DNA from: Chloroflexota bacterium
GTDB lineage: Bacteria; Chloroflexota; Limnocylindria; Limnocylindrales; CSP1-4
Reading direction: 5' to 3'
Assembly (NCBI GenBank): GCA_016191395.1
Contig: JACPOS010000024.1
Location: 1 to 64,000, forward strand
Length of the DNA: 64,000 nt
The notes below the pieces were generated by a model. It was given only the letters and a program-made list of their open reading frames with translations, ran no database searches and was not told the origin of the DNA. The position numbers and the translations under genes are program-made. Positions 17,383 to 26,487 of this stretch are shown here, piece by piece (position 1 is the stretch's first letter; the number at the start of each line of letters is the position of its first letter).

Positions 17383-18189
17383 ATGCCCGAGAGGGCAGCA
17401 CGTGGGCGGACCGCTCGTCGGTTCAGGGCCACGGTTGAATATGACGGCACGGAGTTCGCGGGCTTCCAGATCCAATCTGAGGCTCGCACCGTCCAGGGAG
17501 AGCTCGAGGCCGCGCTGGCCCGCCTGTCAGGTGGGATCCGCCAGCCGGTCATGGGCGCCGGACGGACCGACGCAGGAGTGCATGCAACGGGCCAGGTGAT
17601 CGCATTCACCTACCCGGGCAGGCTCTCGGCGGAGGCCCTGATGGAGGCCCTCAACGGGACGCTCCCGCCGGATGTCGCGATCCGCGGCCTCCGACGGGCA
17701 CCCGTCGGGTTCAATCCCCGCTACGCGGCCAGGTACCGGGAATACCGGTACACCATCTGGAATGGTCCGCGCAGCCCGCTTCGAGAGCGATCGTCGCTCT
17801 GGGTGCGGTCGGAGCTGGACGTCACCGCGATGGCGGAAGCCGCGACGGCCCTCGAGGGTCGCCACGACTTCAGCCCATTCGGTGGAGCCGATCCGCAGCC
17901 GGTCCGGACCGTCCATCGGCTCCGGGTCCGGCGACAGGGTCAGGCGGTGGTGATCGACGTGCGAGCGGACGCCTTCCTGCGCGGCATGGTCAGACGGATC
18001 GTCGCGACCCTGCTGGCGGTGGGGAGGGGTCAGCTGGAAGCCTCGGCGGTGCCGGGGTTGCTCCGGGCCGGGAGACCGGCCCTGGGCGGGGCCGCAGCGC
18101 CGGCCCAGGGGCTCTGCCTCAGGCGGGTCGTCCTCGGACGGCCGGCACGGCAGGCGGGCAATGACATGGACGCAGGACACGAGGAATGA
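17383..18189 (+). CDS. truA: tRNA pseudouridine(38-40) synthase
   Basis: 268 residues. TruA makes pseudouridine at positions 38-40 in the anticodon stem-loop of many tRNAs. The catalytic Asp is in GAGRTDAGVHATGQV; other family marks are EYDGTEFAGFQIQ at the start, NPRYAARYREYRYTIWNG and FLRGMVRRIVATLLAVGRGQ. ATG start at 17383, 2 bp after rplQ. The order rplQ-truA-rplM-rpsI is shared with many Gram-positive bacteria and Chloroflexota. The stop overlaps the start region of rplM. Confidence 0.96.
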   Translation: MPERAARGRTARRFRATVEYDGTEFAGFQIQSEARTVQGELEAALARLSGGIRQPVMGAGRTDAGVHATGQVIAFTYPGRLSAEALMEALNGTLPPDVAIRGLRRAPVGFNPRYAARYREYRYTIWNGPRSPLRERSSLWVRSELDVTAMAEAATALEGRHDFSPFGGADPQPVRTVHRLRVRRQGQAVVIDVRADAFLRGMVRRIVATLLAVGRGQLEASAVPGLLRAGRPALGGAAAPAQGLCLRRVVLGRPARQAGNDMDAGHEE

Positions 18190-18620
18190 TGAACACCAAG
18201 ACGTACACCGCGAGAGCAAGCGAGATCGAGCGCAGCTGGTTCGTCGTCGATGCGACGGATCAGACGCTTGGTCGTCTCGCCACGCGCGTCGCCTTCGTCC
18301 TCGCCGGCAAGCACAAGCCCACCTGGTCGCCGAACCTCGACGGCGGCGATCACGTGATCGTGCTCAATGCCAGGAAGATCTCCGTCTCCGCCGCGAAGCT
18401 CACGACCAAGTCCTACGCCCGCCACAGCGGCCACCCGCAGGGCTTCAAGGAGGAGGCACTCGGCAAGCTGCTGGAGCGCCGGCCGGAGGAAGTCATCCGC
18501 CGCGCGATCAAGGGCATGCTCCCGCACAACCGGCTGGGCGCGCAGCAGCTCCGGAAGCTGAAGATCTACGCCGGCTCCGACCATCCCCATCAGGCGCAGC
18601 AGCCTGAGCCGCTCGCCTGA
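18189..18620 (+). CDS. rplM: 50S ribosomal protein L13
   Basis: 143 residues, normal length. L13 is an early 50S assembly protein. Motifs: [40 protein letters not shown] and the C-terminal [20 protein letters not shown]. Two ATG codons are adjacent (18186 and 18189); I prefer 18189, which leaves a workable distance to the GAGG upstream and gives a TGATG overlap with truA. rpsI follows after 14 bp. Confidence 0.95.
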   Translation: MNTKTYTARASEIERSWFVVDATDQTLGRLATRVAFVLAGKHKPTWSPNLDGGDHVIVLNARKISVSAAKLTTKSYARHSGHPQGFKEEALGKLLERRPEEVIRRAIKGMLPHNRLGAQQLRKLKIYAGSDHPHQAQQPEPLA

Positions 18621-18634
18621 CCGGAGGAACGAAG

Positions 18635-19036
18635 ATGCCCACCGCCGCCCCAGCATTCAACACCGGCACCGGCCGTCGCAAGACCGCCGTGGCCCGCGTT
18701 CGCCTCATGCCCGGCGACGGCGAGATCATCATCAACGGCCGCACCTTCGTGGAGCACTTCGGGGCCGCGATCGACGAGGCCGAGGTCCGGATGCCGTTCC
18801 GCATCACGAACACCGAAGGCCGCTACAACGCGATGATCAAGGTCGAGGGTGGCGGCGTGAACGGCCAGGCCGGGGCCGTGCGCCACGGCATCGCCCGCGC
18901 CCTGCTCGACATCGACGAGGGCCTCCGGGTCATCCTGCGCCAGGCTGGATTCCTCACCCGCGACCCGCGGATGAAGGAGCGCAAGAAGTACGGCCTGAAG
19001 CGCGCGCGCAAGGCGCCGCAGTACACCAAGCGCTAG
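18635..19036 (+). CDS. rpsI: 30S ribosomal protein S9
   Basis: 133 residues. S9 lies in the 30S head; its C-terminal Lys/Arg tail reaches P-site tRNA. Signatures: [40 protein letters not shown] and the tail [17 protein letters not shown], which ends in the canonical KR. ATG start at 18635, preceded by GGAGGAACG. This is the last ribosomal gene in the window; a 56-bp gap separates it from a new transcription unit. Confidence 0.97.
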   Translation: MPTAAPAFNTGTGRRKTAVARVRLMPGDGEIIINGRTFVEHFGAAIDEAEVRMPFRITNTEGRYNAMIKVEGGGVNGQAGAVRHGIARALLDIDEGLRVILRQAGFLTRDPRMKERKKYGLKRARKAPQYTKR

Positions 19037-19079
19037 CGCGCAGTACCTCGGGCGGTGGCCGCCCGCATTCGTGACGCGC

Positions 19080-19092
19080 TAGGCTCGCTCGC
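19080..19092 (+). promoter_or_regulatory. Leaderless-type -10 box before the TPR gene
   Basis: TAGGCT (19080-19085) ends seven bases before the GTG start at 19093. The distance matches a transcript beginning at or very near the start codon. No convincing -35 or Shine-Dalgarno is present. The same TAGGCT box precedes the genes at 44300 and 45069. Confidence 0.45.
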
Positions 19093-20319
19093 GTGAGCGA
19101 CTCCCTGTTCGAGCAGTACAAGGCCGCCCTTCGGCGCGGGCACGTTGCCGCGCTCGCGGGCGACTACGAGGGCGCCCTCCAGGCGTACGAGCTCGCCGGC
19201 CGCCTCGTGCCGGAGCGGGCCCTGCCGGTCGCGAGCCAGGGGACCGCCCTGCACCGACTCGATCGATGGCCGGAGGCCGCCGCGGCGTTCGACCTCGCCC
19301 TTCGCATGGCGCCGGACGACGAGGCTGGGCTGCGAGCCCGCGCCCGGGCGAGGGACGAGCGCGGCCTGCGATCCGGTGCCGCGGCGGACTTCGAGCGCCT
19401 CGCGTTCGTGCTGGACGTGGCCGGTCGCTCCGCCGATGCCGCCGAGGCTGCTCGACGCGCCGCGGACCTGGAGCCCTCGGCCGCCCGCGAGGCGCTCGCG
19501 GATCGTCTGTCGGCGGCCGCGGCGCACGCCGCGGACCTCATGCCGCCTGCCCGCGCTCGTGCCTCGACGTACGCGCCCGTGGACGCGGCGCCGGAGGTGG
19601 CAACCGACGAGGCGCCGGGCGGTGTGCCTGCAGATGCCATCGCGGAGGCGGAGGTGGAGTTCGCCCTCGAACCCGTCGAGGAGCCGTCGGCCGCGCCCGA
19701 GGGCCCGGGGGCAGATGAGCCGGTAGCCTCGGAGCTCGCGGTCATGGAGCCCGAGGTGGCGACGGAGCCCGAGGCGGACACGCCGGCGCCGCGCACGGAT
19801 GCGGCGTCCCTCGCGCTCGCGGCGCGCATCGCGGAGCTCGGCACGCAGCCCAAGTGGGTCGACATGAGCGATCGCCAGATCGGCGGTGTCGGGGAGGACG
19901 GGGCGAGCTGGCCTCCGGTGGACCTGCCCTCGCCGCCGCCGCCCCCGCTGGAAGGGCCCACACCGGAGCCCGAGGAGCTCCTTGCGGAGGCAGCCGCGCT
20001 CATCGCCGCCGGCGACGTGGCGACCGCACGGGACAGGATGCTGACCGCGGTGATGGTGCACCGGGCCGCGGGACGCCTGGACGCGGCGCTCGAGGTCTGC
20101 CTGCAGCTGCTCACGACGGCGCCCGGCGATCCCCAGGTCCACCTCGCCATCGCGAACCTGCAGCTGGACCGGGGCTGGACCACGCTCGCCACCGAGAAGA
20201 TCGAGCTCCTGCTCCGGCTGACCGCGCTAACCGGCGACACCCAGGCGGAAGCCGACGTCCACGGCCTTGCTTCCGAGCGGCTGCGCGACGACGCGATGGG
20301 CGCGTCCGCCGCCCGCTGA
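19093..20319 (+). CDS. TPR-repeat protein with acidic linker
   Basis: 408 residues, soluble, function unknown. The first 110 or so residues look like tandem TPR helices (LAGDYEGALQAYELAGRLVP; LDRWPEAAAAFDLALRMAPD). A long Ala/Glu/Pro linker, probably disordered, follows to about residue 290. The last 110 residues return to TPR-like helices (LAAGDVATARDRMLTAVMVH; LDAALEVCLQLLTTAPGDPQ). GTG start at 19093. It ends 71 bp before the c-di-AMP synthase gene, which has its own -10 box. A scaffolding role is possible but not shown. Confidence 0.75.
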   Translation: MSDSLFEQYKAALRRGHVAALAGDYEGALQAYELAGRLVPERALPVASQGTALHRLDRWPEAAAAFDLALRMAPDDEAGLRARARARDERGLRSGAAADFERLAFVLDVAGRSADAAEAARRAADLEPSAAREALADRLSAAAAHAADLMPPARARASTYAPVDAAPEVATDEAPGGVPADAIAEAEVEFALEPVEEPSAAPEGPGADEPVASELAVMEPEVATEPEADTPAPRTDAASLALAARIAELGTQPKWVDMSDRQIGGVGEDGASWPPVDLPSPPPPPLEGPTPEPEELLAEAAALIAAGDVATARDRMLTAVMVHRAAGRLDAALEVCLQLLTTAPGDPQVHLAIANLQLDRGWTTLATEKIELLLRLTALTGDTQAEADVHGLASERLRDDAMGASAAR

Positions 20320-20376
20320 GGCTCCGCGAGCGCTCGGCTGGGATCGCACCTGGGTCGTTCGGCGGAGGTCGCGCGG

Positions 20377-20390
20377 TACACTCCCCGGGC
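20377..20390 (+). promoter_or_regulatory. Leaderless-type -10 box before cdaA
   Basis: TACACT (20377-20382) lies eight bases before the ATG at 20391, so the transcript would start at or next to the initiation codon. No good -35 is apparent, and no Shine-Dalgarno fits. Confidence 0.45.
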
Positions 20391-21461
20391 ATGCCGCAGC
20401 TCCTCGCGTCGATCCTGGATCAGGTTCGCCCGACGACCATCCTGGATATCGGGATCACGGCGCTCCTCATCTACTGGCTGTTCAGCCTCATCCGCGGGAC
20501 GAGCGCCGTCCGGCTCGTCATCGGGGTGACGGTCCTCTTCGTGGTGTATTTCGCTGCCCGGGTCCTCTCGCTGCGGCTGCTGACCCAGATCCTTGAGACC
20601 GGCGCCGTCGTGGGCCTGTTCGCCCTCGTGGTCGTGTTCCAGCCGGAGCTGCGCCGGGCGCTGGACCGCATCGGGCGGGTCGGCTCGCTGGCCTGGCTGA
20701 TGTCGGCGGAGGACAAGGTCGCGGACGTGGTCTCGACCGAGGTCGCCCGCGCCGCGGCTGCCCTCTCCGCCGAGGGCCACGGCGCACTGATCGTGATCGA
20801 GCGCGAGACCGGCCTGGAGCAGATCGCGGAATCCGGCGTGATGATCCACGGAGACCTGTCCGCGGACCTGCTGCGGACGATCTTCTCGCCGCGCTCGCCG
20901 CTCCACGACGGTGCGGTCATCATCCGCGGCTCGCGGATCCTCGCGGCCGGCGCCGTGCTGCCGCTCAGCGAGACCAGCATCCAATCCGAGCGGTTCGGCA
21001 CGCGCCACCGCGCGGCGCTCGGCACGACCGAGCAGACCGACGCGATCGTCGTGGTGGTCTCGGAGGAGAACGGCCACGTCAGCTTCGTCCAGCGGGCACG
21101 GATCGTCCGCAACCTGAACGAGGGCCAGCTGGCCCGCGCTCTCCGAGGCGTCCTGGAACCGAATGCGGACCGCGGCCGCCTGCGGTTGCCGGGCGGCGGG
21201 AACGGCGCCGGCAGCTACCGGCTGCCGGATCTCGGGCGGGCGGTCCGCACGGCACGACGGGACCCCACCCAGCAGGCTGAGCCCATGCCGCCCGACGAAC
21301 CGATGATGCCCGAGGCATCGACGGCCGACTGGGGCACGGCGGACGGGGCAGAGCCGCAAGCCGCGGAGGCGGCGGCGACCCCGGCCGCGATCGCCCCGGT
21401 GGAGCCCGCCGCGAAGCGCCGCAAGAACCGTGAGGCCGCTGGGTCTCGCCGCGCACGATGA
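20391..21461 (+). CDS. cdaA: Diadenylate cyclase CdaA (c-di-AMP synthase)
   Basis: 356 residues. It condenses two ATP into c-di-AMP, which controls potassium uptake and wall homeostasis. Three hydrophobic segments occupy about residues 12-90 (LLIYWLFSLIRG; VIGVTVLFVVYFAARVL; VGLFALVVVF). The DAC domain follows, with both catalytic motifs intact: DGAVIIRG and GTRHRAALG. A Pro/Ala-rich tail of about 100 residues is longer than usual. I start at ATG 20391; the open frame extends much further upstream but only as a shadow of the TPR gene. It overlaps ybbR by four bases, the standard cdaA-cdaR-glmM layout. Confidence 0.95.
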   Translation: MPQLLASILDQVRPTTILDIGITALLIYWLFSLIRGTSAVRLVIGVTVLFVVYFAARVLSLRLLTQILETGAVVGLFALVVVFQPELRRALDRIGRVGSLAWLMSAEDKVADVVSTEVARAAAALSAEGHGALIVIERETGLEQIAESGVMIHGDLSADLLRTIFSPRSPLHDGAVIIRGSRILAAGAVLPLSETSIQSERFGTRHRAALGTTEQTDAIVVVVSEENGHVSFVQRARIVRNLNEGQLARALRGVLEPNADRGRLRLPGGGNGAGSYRLPDLGRAVRTARRDPTQQAEPMPPDEPMMPEASTADWGTADGAEPQAAEAAATPAAIAPVEPAAKRRKNREAAGSRRAR

Positions 21462-22717
21462 CGCGACTCCTCGGCTTCATCGTCCACAACTGGCCGCTCA
21501 AGCTCGCCGCGATCGGCCTGGCGACGCTGCTGTACGGCGGCCTCGTGCTGTCGCAGACCACGCAGGACTTCACGGGCAACGTGCCGATCCAGATCGCCAA
21601 TGCATCTGGCGACGTGATCGTCCTCTCGAACACCGGCGCGGTGACGCGCATTCGCTACGTCGCGCCGCCCGACCTCGGGCTGCGGATCGACAGCTCGACG
21701 TTCCGGGCAAGCGTGGACCTTGCGGGCGTGCAGCCGACCGGTGATCGCGTCTCGCTCAACGTCACCGTGACCGCGATCGAACCGCGCATCCAGGTCCTCG
21801 ACTTCGAGCCGCGGGCGATCGTGCTCACGCTCGATCGCGTGGCCACGAAGTCCGTCCCCATCCGGGCGGTCCTCGGCCCGGTGCCATCCGGTCTCGACAC
21901 CGGCGTGCCGACCGTGGAGGGGACGACGGCGGCGGTGACGGGCCCGCAGTCGGTCGTCAACCGCGTCACCGAGGCGCAGGCGCGGATCGTCGTCGACGCG
22001 TCGGGGATCGACGTGAACCAGCTCGTGACCCTGCTGCCCGTTGACTCGAGCGGCGAGGTGCTCACGCCCGTCGATGTTGAGCCGACGCAGGTCCGCGTGC
22101 GCGTTCCGGTCTTCACGGACCGGCGATCGAAGACCCTGCCGCTCACGCCGAACGTGGTCGGCACCCCGGCCGCCGGGTTCGAGGTCGCCTCGATCGAGGT
22201 GAACCCGCCCGTCGTCTCCGTCGAGGGTGACGCCAACGACCTCGCGGGGCTGGATCGAGCCGACACGCAGCCCATCTCCGTGGCGGGTGCCTCCTCGCAG
22301 GTCAACCAGGTCGTGGGTCTCGCGCTCCCGGCCGGCGTACAGGCGCTGGGCAGCGGCACCGTGCAGGTCACCATCAAGCTGCGGCCGGTCACGGGCACGC
22401 GGACATTCGAGGCTGGGCTCGTCCTCGTCGGGACGCGACCGGATCTCCTCTACGCCCTGTCCGTGGATCGCGTCCTCGTGACCATCGGCGGCTCGACCGC
22501 CGACCTGGACCGGCTGTCGGGCGTGACCCTCGTCCTCACTGCGGACGTCACCGGGCTGGAGGTCGGCACGCACTCGGTGGCCATCTCGGCGAACCTCGCA
22601 ACCGGGCTCATGCTCCTCGGCGCGAGCCCCAATCCGGTCGAGGTGATCGTCTCCAGTCAGGCGGCGTCTCCTGCCGCGTCGCCGGGGCCTTCACCCGGCC
22701 CAGCGGCGACCCCCTGA
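21458..22717 (+). CDS. ybbR: YbbR-domain protein, CdaA regulator
   Basis: 419 residues. CdaR/YbbR proteins sit outside the membrane and modulate CdaA. One N-terminal membrane anchor (residues about 10-30, PLKLAAIGLATLLYGGLVLS) is followed by repeated beta-rich YbbR domains to about residue 400. Domain boundaries recur about every 80-90 residues, each around a FEPRAIVLTLDRVA-like strand. The end is a Ser/Pro/Ala tail. ATG 21458 overlaps the cdaA stop. glmM follows after 52 bp. Confidence 0.88.
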   Translation: MTRLLGFIVHNWPLKLAAIGLATLLYGGLVLSQTTQDFTGNVPIQIANASGDVIVLSNTGAVTRIRYVAPPDLGLRIDSSTFRASVDLAGVQPTGDRVSLNVTVTAIEPRIQVLDFEPRAIVLTLDRVATKSVPIRAVLGPVPSGLDTGVPTVEGTTAAVTGPQSVVNRVTEAQARIVVDASGIDVNQLVTLLPVDSSGEVLTPVDVEPTQVRVRVPVFTDRRSKTLPLTPNVVGTPAAGFEVASIEVNPPVVSVEGDANDLAGLDRADTQPISVAGASSQVNQVVGLALPAGVQALGSGTVQVTIKLRPVTGTRTFEAGLVLVGTRPDLLYALSVDRVLVTIGGSTADLDRLSGVTLVLTADVTGLEVGTHSVAISANLATGLMLLGASPNPVEVIVSSQAASPAASPGPSPGPAATP

Positions 22718-22769
22718 CGCCCTGAGCACCTGACCGCACCCAGTACCGCTCGAGAGGAAACGACCAACC

Positions 22770-24119
22770 GTGCCACGCCTGTTCGGCACCGACGGAATTC
22801 GCGGTGTCGCCAACGTCGAGCTGAAGCCAACGACCGCATTCGCCCTCGGGCGGGCCACGGCCCAACGCCTCGTGGGACCGGGTGGCTCCATCGTGGTCGG
22901 GCAGGACACGCGCCGCTCCGGCGACATGTTCGTCGCTGCGATCGCGGCGGGGGCGACGAGCCTGGGAGTCACGGTCCACACCGTGGGCGTCGTGCCGACG
23001 CCGGCGCTGGCGTTCCTCGCGGCGGATGGGATCAACGCGGCCGGGATCATGGTGTCCGCATCCCACAACCCCGCCGAGGACAACGGCCTGAAGGTCCTCG
23101 ACGGTGATGGCCTGAAGCTCGACGACGCGGTCGAGGACGAGCTGGAACAGCTCATCTGGCGCTCGGAAGAGCTTGCCGGCGCTGCACCCGACCGGCTGGG
23201 GACGATCGTGGATTCGCGCGACCGGATCGCGCTCTACGTCGCGCATCGTCAGGCGCTGGCGCGGACGATCGACGCGTCCCGCCTCCGGATCGTGGTCGAC
23301 TGCGCGAACGGCTCCGCGTCGGCAGTCGCCGCGACGATCCTCGGGGCGACCGGAGCGCGCGTCGAGGTGATCAACGACCAGCCCGACGGCATGAACATCA
23401 ACCTCCATTGCGGCGCGACCGATCCGGCCGCGCTCGCGGCGCGGGTGGCGGCGTCCGGGGCCGACCTCGGGTTCGCGCTCGACGGCGACGCGGACCGCCT
23501 GGTCGCCGTCGACGGGACGGGGTCGGTGGTCGATGGCGACCGGATCATCGGGGTGCTCGCCCTGGACCGCCTGGCCCGTCCCGGCGCCGATCCGGGCGAT
23601 CCGGCGACGGGGAAGCTCGTGGTCTCGGTCCTGTCGAATGGCGGACTGCAGCAGGCCGTCGAGTCGGCCGGCGGCTCGGTGGTCCGGACGCCGGTGGGGG
23701 ACAAGTACATCCTCGAGGGCATGCAGGTGTCCGGAGCCGGGCTCGGCGGCGAGAAGAGCGGGCACGTGATCGTGCGCGAGCACACCACCTCCGGCGACGG
23801 CCTGGTGACGGCGCTGGAGGTCCTCCGCGTCGTGACCTCGAGTGGGGTGCGCCTCGCGGACCTGGCCGGGCGGATCCCGCTCCTGCCGCAGGAGCAGCGG
23901 GCGGTCCGCGTCCGGCACAAGGAGCAGTGGGAGGGCGACCCGGTCCTTCGGCGGGCGATCGCCGACGCGGAAGCACGGCTTGGCGGCGGGGGACGCGTGC
24001 TCGTCCGGCCCTCCGGCACGGAGCCTTCGCTGCGGGTGATGGTGGAGGGTGCCGATCCCGCGCTCGTCCTCGAGCTGGCCGACGGTTTGTCGGCGCTCGC
24101 GGAACAGCGCCTACACTGA
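22770..24119 (+). CDS. glmM: Phosphoglucosamine mutase
   Basis: 449 residues, normal for GlmM. It converts glucosamine-6-phosphate to glucosamine-1-phosphate for UDP-GlcNAc synthesis. The start is LFGTDGIRGVAN; the active-site phosphoserine loop is VSASHNPAEDNGLKVLDG; the metal-binding motif is FALDGDADRLVA; and the phosphate-binding loop is RPSGTEPSLRVMVEG. GTG start at 22770 with an upstream GAGAGGAAA. Placement after cdaA-ybbR allows the known regulatory contact between CdaA and GlmM. Its last codons contain the -10 box proposed for glmS. Confidence 0.97.
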   Translation: MPRLFGTDGIRGVANVELKPTTAFALGRATAQRLVGPGGSIVVGQDTRRSGDMFVAAIAAGATSLGVTVHTVGVVPTPALAFLAADGINAAGIMVSASHNPAEDNGLKVLDGDGLKLDDAVEDELEQLIWRSEELAGAAPDRLGTIVDSRDRIALYVAHRQALARTIDASRLRIVVDCANGSASAVAATILGATGARVEVINDQPDGMNINLHCGATDPAALAARVAASGADLGFALDGDADRLVAVDGTGSVVDGDRIIGVLALDRLARPGADPGDPATGKLVVSVLSNGGLQQAVESAGGSVVRTPVGDKYILEGMQVSGAGLGGEKSGHVIVREHTTSGDGLVTALEVLRVVTSSGVRLADLAGRIPLLPQEQRAVRVRHKEQWEGDPVLRRAIADAEARLGGGGRVLVRPSGTEPSLRVMVEGADPALVLELADGLSALAEQRLH

Positions 24120-24125
24120 CGCGCT
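24087..24125 (+). promoter_or_regulatory. glmS promoter, leaderless type, inside the end of glmM
   Basis: TTGTCG (24087-24092), a 19-bp spacer and TACACT (24112-24117). The -10 box is formed by the last codons of glmM and ends eight bases before the glmS ATG at 24126. The predicted transcript would lack a leader, so the glmS ribozyme found in many Firmicutes cannot be used here. Confidence 0.5.
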
Positions 24126-25958
24126 ATGTGTGGAATCGTCGGGTACACCGGGCCTCGGGAGGCCGGCCCGATCCTCATGGAGGGTCTGCGGCGCCTCGAA
24201 TACCGGGGCTATGACTCGGCCGGCATCGCGCTGGTGGACGACCAGGGCGACCTCTTCGTCGAGAAGCGCGCCGGCAAGCTCGGCAACCTGCGCACCGCCA
24301 TCGCCGAGCGGACGCCGCACGCGGCCCTCGGGCTCGCGCACACGCGCTGGGCGACCCACGGCCGCCCGAACGACGTCAACGCGCATCCCCAGGTGGACTG
24401 CACGGGGCGGATCACGGTGATCCACAACGGCATCATCGAGAACTTCCAGGACCTGCGGGACGGGCTGCAGGCACGCGGCCACCGCCTCGTCTCCGAGACC
24501 GACACGGAGGCGATCGCCCACCTGATCGAGGAGGCGTACGAGGGCGACATCGCGGATGCCGCGCGGGCCGCGTTGCGCCAGCTCGAGGGCGCGTACGCGC
24601 TCGCGATCATGCATCGCGACGAGAACGACCGGCTGGTCGGTGCGCGCAAGGACGTGCCGCTCGTCGTGGGCCTGGGTGATGGCGAGTCGTTCCTCGCGTC
24701 CGATGTCGCGGCGATCCTCGCCCATACCCGCCGGATCATCTTCATGGAGGAGGGCGACGTCGCCGACCTCACGCCGGATCGGGTGACGATCACGGACGTC
24801 GCGGGGCGCCCGGTGGAGCGTGTCGTCGAGACGATCGACTGGACGATCGAGGCCGCGGAGAAGGGTGGCTTCGACACGTTCATGCTCAAGGAGATCCACG
24901 AGCAGCCGGAGGCGCTGCGGCAGTCGCTCACCGGCCGCATCTCCCGCGCCGGCCGGATCCAGGCCCCGGAGCTGGAGCCGATCGCCGGCGCGGTCCAGGC
25001 CGCGACTCGCGTGGAGCTGGTGGCGTGCGGCACGGCGTCGTACGCCGCGATGGTCGGCGCGCGGGCCATCCAGGAGCTGACCGGCATGCCGGCGCGCGTC
25101 ACGGTGGGCTCGGAATTCCGCTACGACCCCCCTCCACTGGATGGCACGACGCTGGTCATCGCGGTGACCCAGTCCGGCGAGACCGCCGACACCATCGCCC
25201 CGACGCGGCTCGCGCGCGAACGTGGCTGCCCCATCGTGGCGGTGACGAACACGCTGGGGTCGGCGATCACGCGCGAGGCGGACGCGGTCTTCTTCCTCCA
25301 GGCCGGCCCGGAGATGGCCGTCGCGGCAAGCAAGACGTTCGTCACCCAGGTGACGACGCTGGTCGTGCTCGCGGCCGGCATCGCCCGACTGCGGGGCACG
25401 CTCACGGACGAGGCCGAGGCGTCACTCGTGGAAGGGCTGCGCGCCCTGCCAGCGGCTGCTGCCCGCGCCCTGGAGCTCAACGTGGGACGGGCGCCCGACC
25501 TCGCGCGCCGGTACGTCAACTCGCGGGGCTTCATGTTCGTGGGGCGTGGCGCGACCTATCCGACCGCGCTGGAGGGGGCGCTCAAGCTCAAGGAGATCAG
25601 CTACGTCCACGCGGAGGGCTACCCGGCGGGCGAGCTGAAGCACGGCCCCATCTCCCTGCTTGACGCCGAGTGCCCGCTCGTGGCGGTCGCGACGCGCTCG
25701 TCGGTCTACGAGAAGCTGATCAGCAACGTGATGGAGGGCCGTGCCCGCGACGCGAAGGTGATCGCGGTCGCGACCGAGGGCGACCAGCACATCGAGCGCA
25801 TCGCCGACGACGTGTGCTGGGTGCCGGACACCCATGAGATGCTGAGCCCCGTGCTCGCGATCATCCCGCTCCAGCTGTTCGCGTATCACGTCGCGCTGGC
25901 GCGCGGCACCGATGTGGACCAGCCGCGAAACCTCGCGAAGTCGGTCACGGTGGAGTAG
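24126..25958 (+). CDS. glmS: Glutamine-fructose-6-phosphate aminotransferase (isomerising)
   Basis: 610 residues, the standard length. It makes glucosamine-6-phosphate from fructose-6-phosphate and glutamine, the first step of amino sugar synthesis. The N-terminal glutaminase has the catalytic Cys directly after Met (MCGIVGYTG), with RRLEYRGYDSAGIAL and THTRWATHG-like AHTRWATHG. Two SIS sugar-binding domains follow (TQSGETADT; GRGATYPTALEGALKLKEIS). The C-terminal DQPRNLAKSVTVE is the usual end. ATG start 6 bp after glmM, with no Shine-Dalgarno. Confidence 0.97.
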   Translation: MCGIVGYTGPREAGPILMEGLRRLEYRGYDSAGIALVDDQGDLFVEKRAGKLGNLRTAIAERTPHAALGLAHTRWATHGRPNDVNAHPQVDCTGRITVIHNGIIENFQDLRDGLQARGHRLVSETDTEAIAHLIEEAYEGDIADAARAALRQLEGAYALAIMHRDENDRLVGARKDVPLVVGLGDGESFLASDVAAILAHTRRIIFMEEGDVADLTPDRVTITDVAGRPVERVVETIDWTIEAAEKGGFDTFMLKEIHEQPEALRQSLTGRISRAGRIQAPELEPIAGAVQAATRVELVACGTASYAAMVGARAIQELTGMPARVTVGSEFRYDPPPLDGTTLVIAVTQSGETADTIAPTRLARERGCPIVAVTNTLGSAITREADAVFFLQAGPEMAVAASKTFVTQVTTLVVLAAGIARLRGTLTDEAEASLVEGLRALPAAAARALELNVGRAPDLARRYVNSRGFMFVGRGATYPTALEGALKLKEISYVHAEGYPAGELKHGPISLLDAECPLVAVATRSSVYEKLISNVMEGRARDAKVIAVATEGDQHIERIADDVCWVPDTHEMLSPVLAIIPLQLFAYHVALARGTDVDQPRNLAKSVTVE

Positions 25959-25971
25959 AGGCGTCCGCCCC

Positions 25972-26487
25972 ATGGAGGACGCCGACGCGATCGCGCCACC
26001 GCCCGGCACGACGGAGCTGGGCATCGACATCATCAAGGTGTCCCGGATCCGGGATTCGCTGGCGAGATTCGGCAGGCGGTTTCCACTCCGCGTCCTGACC
26101 GAGTCCGAGGACCGCTATGTCCGTGACCGCCCGGAGACATTCGCCGGCCGCTGGGCGGCCAAGGAGGCCGTGAGCAAGGTGCTCGGGCTGGGCGTCCGCG
26201 GGATCGGCTGGCGGGACATCGAGATCGAGCGACTGCCCACCGGCCAGCCCCACGTTCGCCTGCATGGTCGTGCGGCCGCCCGCGCAGAGCAGCTCGGGAT
26301 GGGCAGGATCGCGGTCTCGATCACGCACGAGGCGGAGTACGCGGTCGCCATCGCGTTCGGCATCCGGACCGCGGGCGGGCGGTTCCTCTTCCCGCCCGAC
26401 ATCGAGGCGCGCCTGGACGATCGCGAGCGGCGCATCCTTGCGCGGATGGAGCGGATGCGCGCGATGGCCGAGTCCGACGGTGCCTGA
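25972..26487 (+). CDS. acpS: Holo-[acyl-carrier-protein] synthase
   Basis: 171 residues, longer than the usual 120-130. It transfers 4'-phosphopantetheine from CoA to acyl carrier protein. Conserved residues: Asp in LGIDIIKVSRI and Glu in GRWAAKEAVSKVLGLG; the end of the core is VSITHEAEYAVAIAF. The extra length is a charged C-terminal helix of about 45 residues (DIEARLDDRERRILARMERM). I start at ATG 25972 (MEDADAIAPP), 13 bp after glmS. It overlaps the GTG of nnrD by 8 bases. Confidence 0.92.
   Translation: MEDADAIAPPPGTTELGIDIIKVSRIRDSLARFGRRFPLRVLTESEDRYVRDRPETFAGRWAAKEAVSKVLGLGVRGIGWRDIEIERLPTGQPHVRLHGRAAARAEQLGMGRIAVSITHEAEYAVAIAFGIRTAGGRFLFPPDIEARLDDRERRILARMERMRAMAESDGA

Noticed and set aside
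24060..24126. glmS ribozyme upstream of glmS
   Set aside because: Only 6 bp separate glmM and glmS, and the predicted mRNA is leaderless, leaving no room for the ribozyme.
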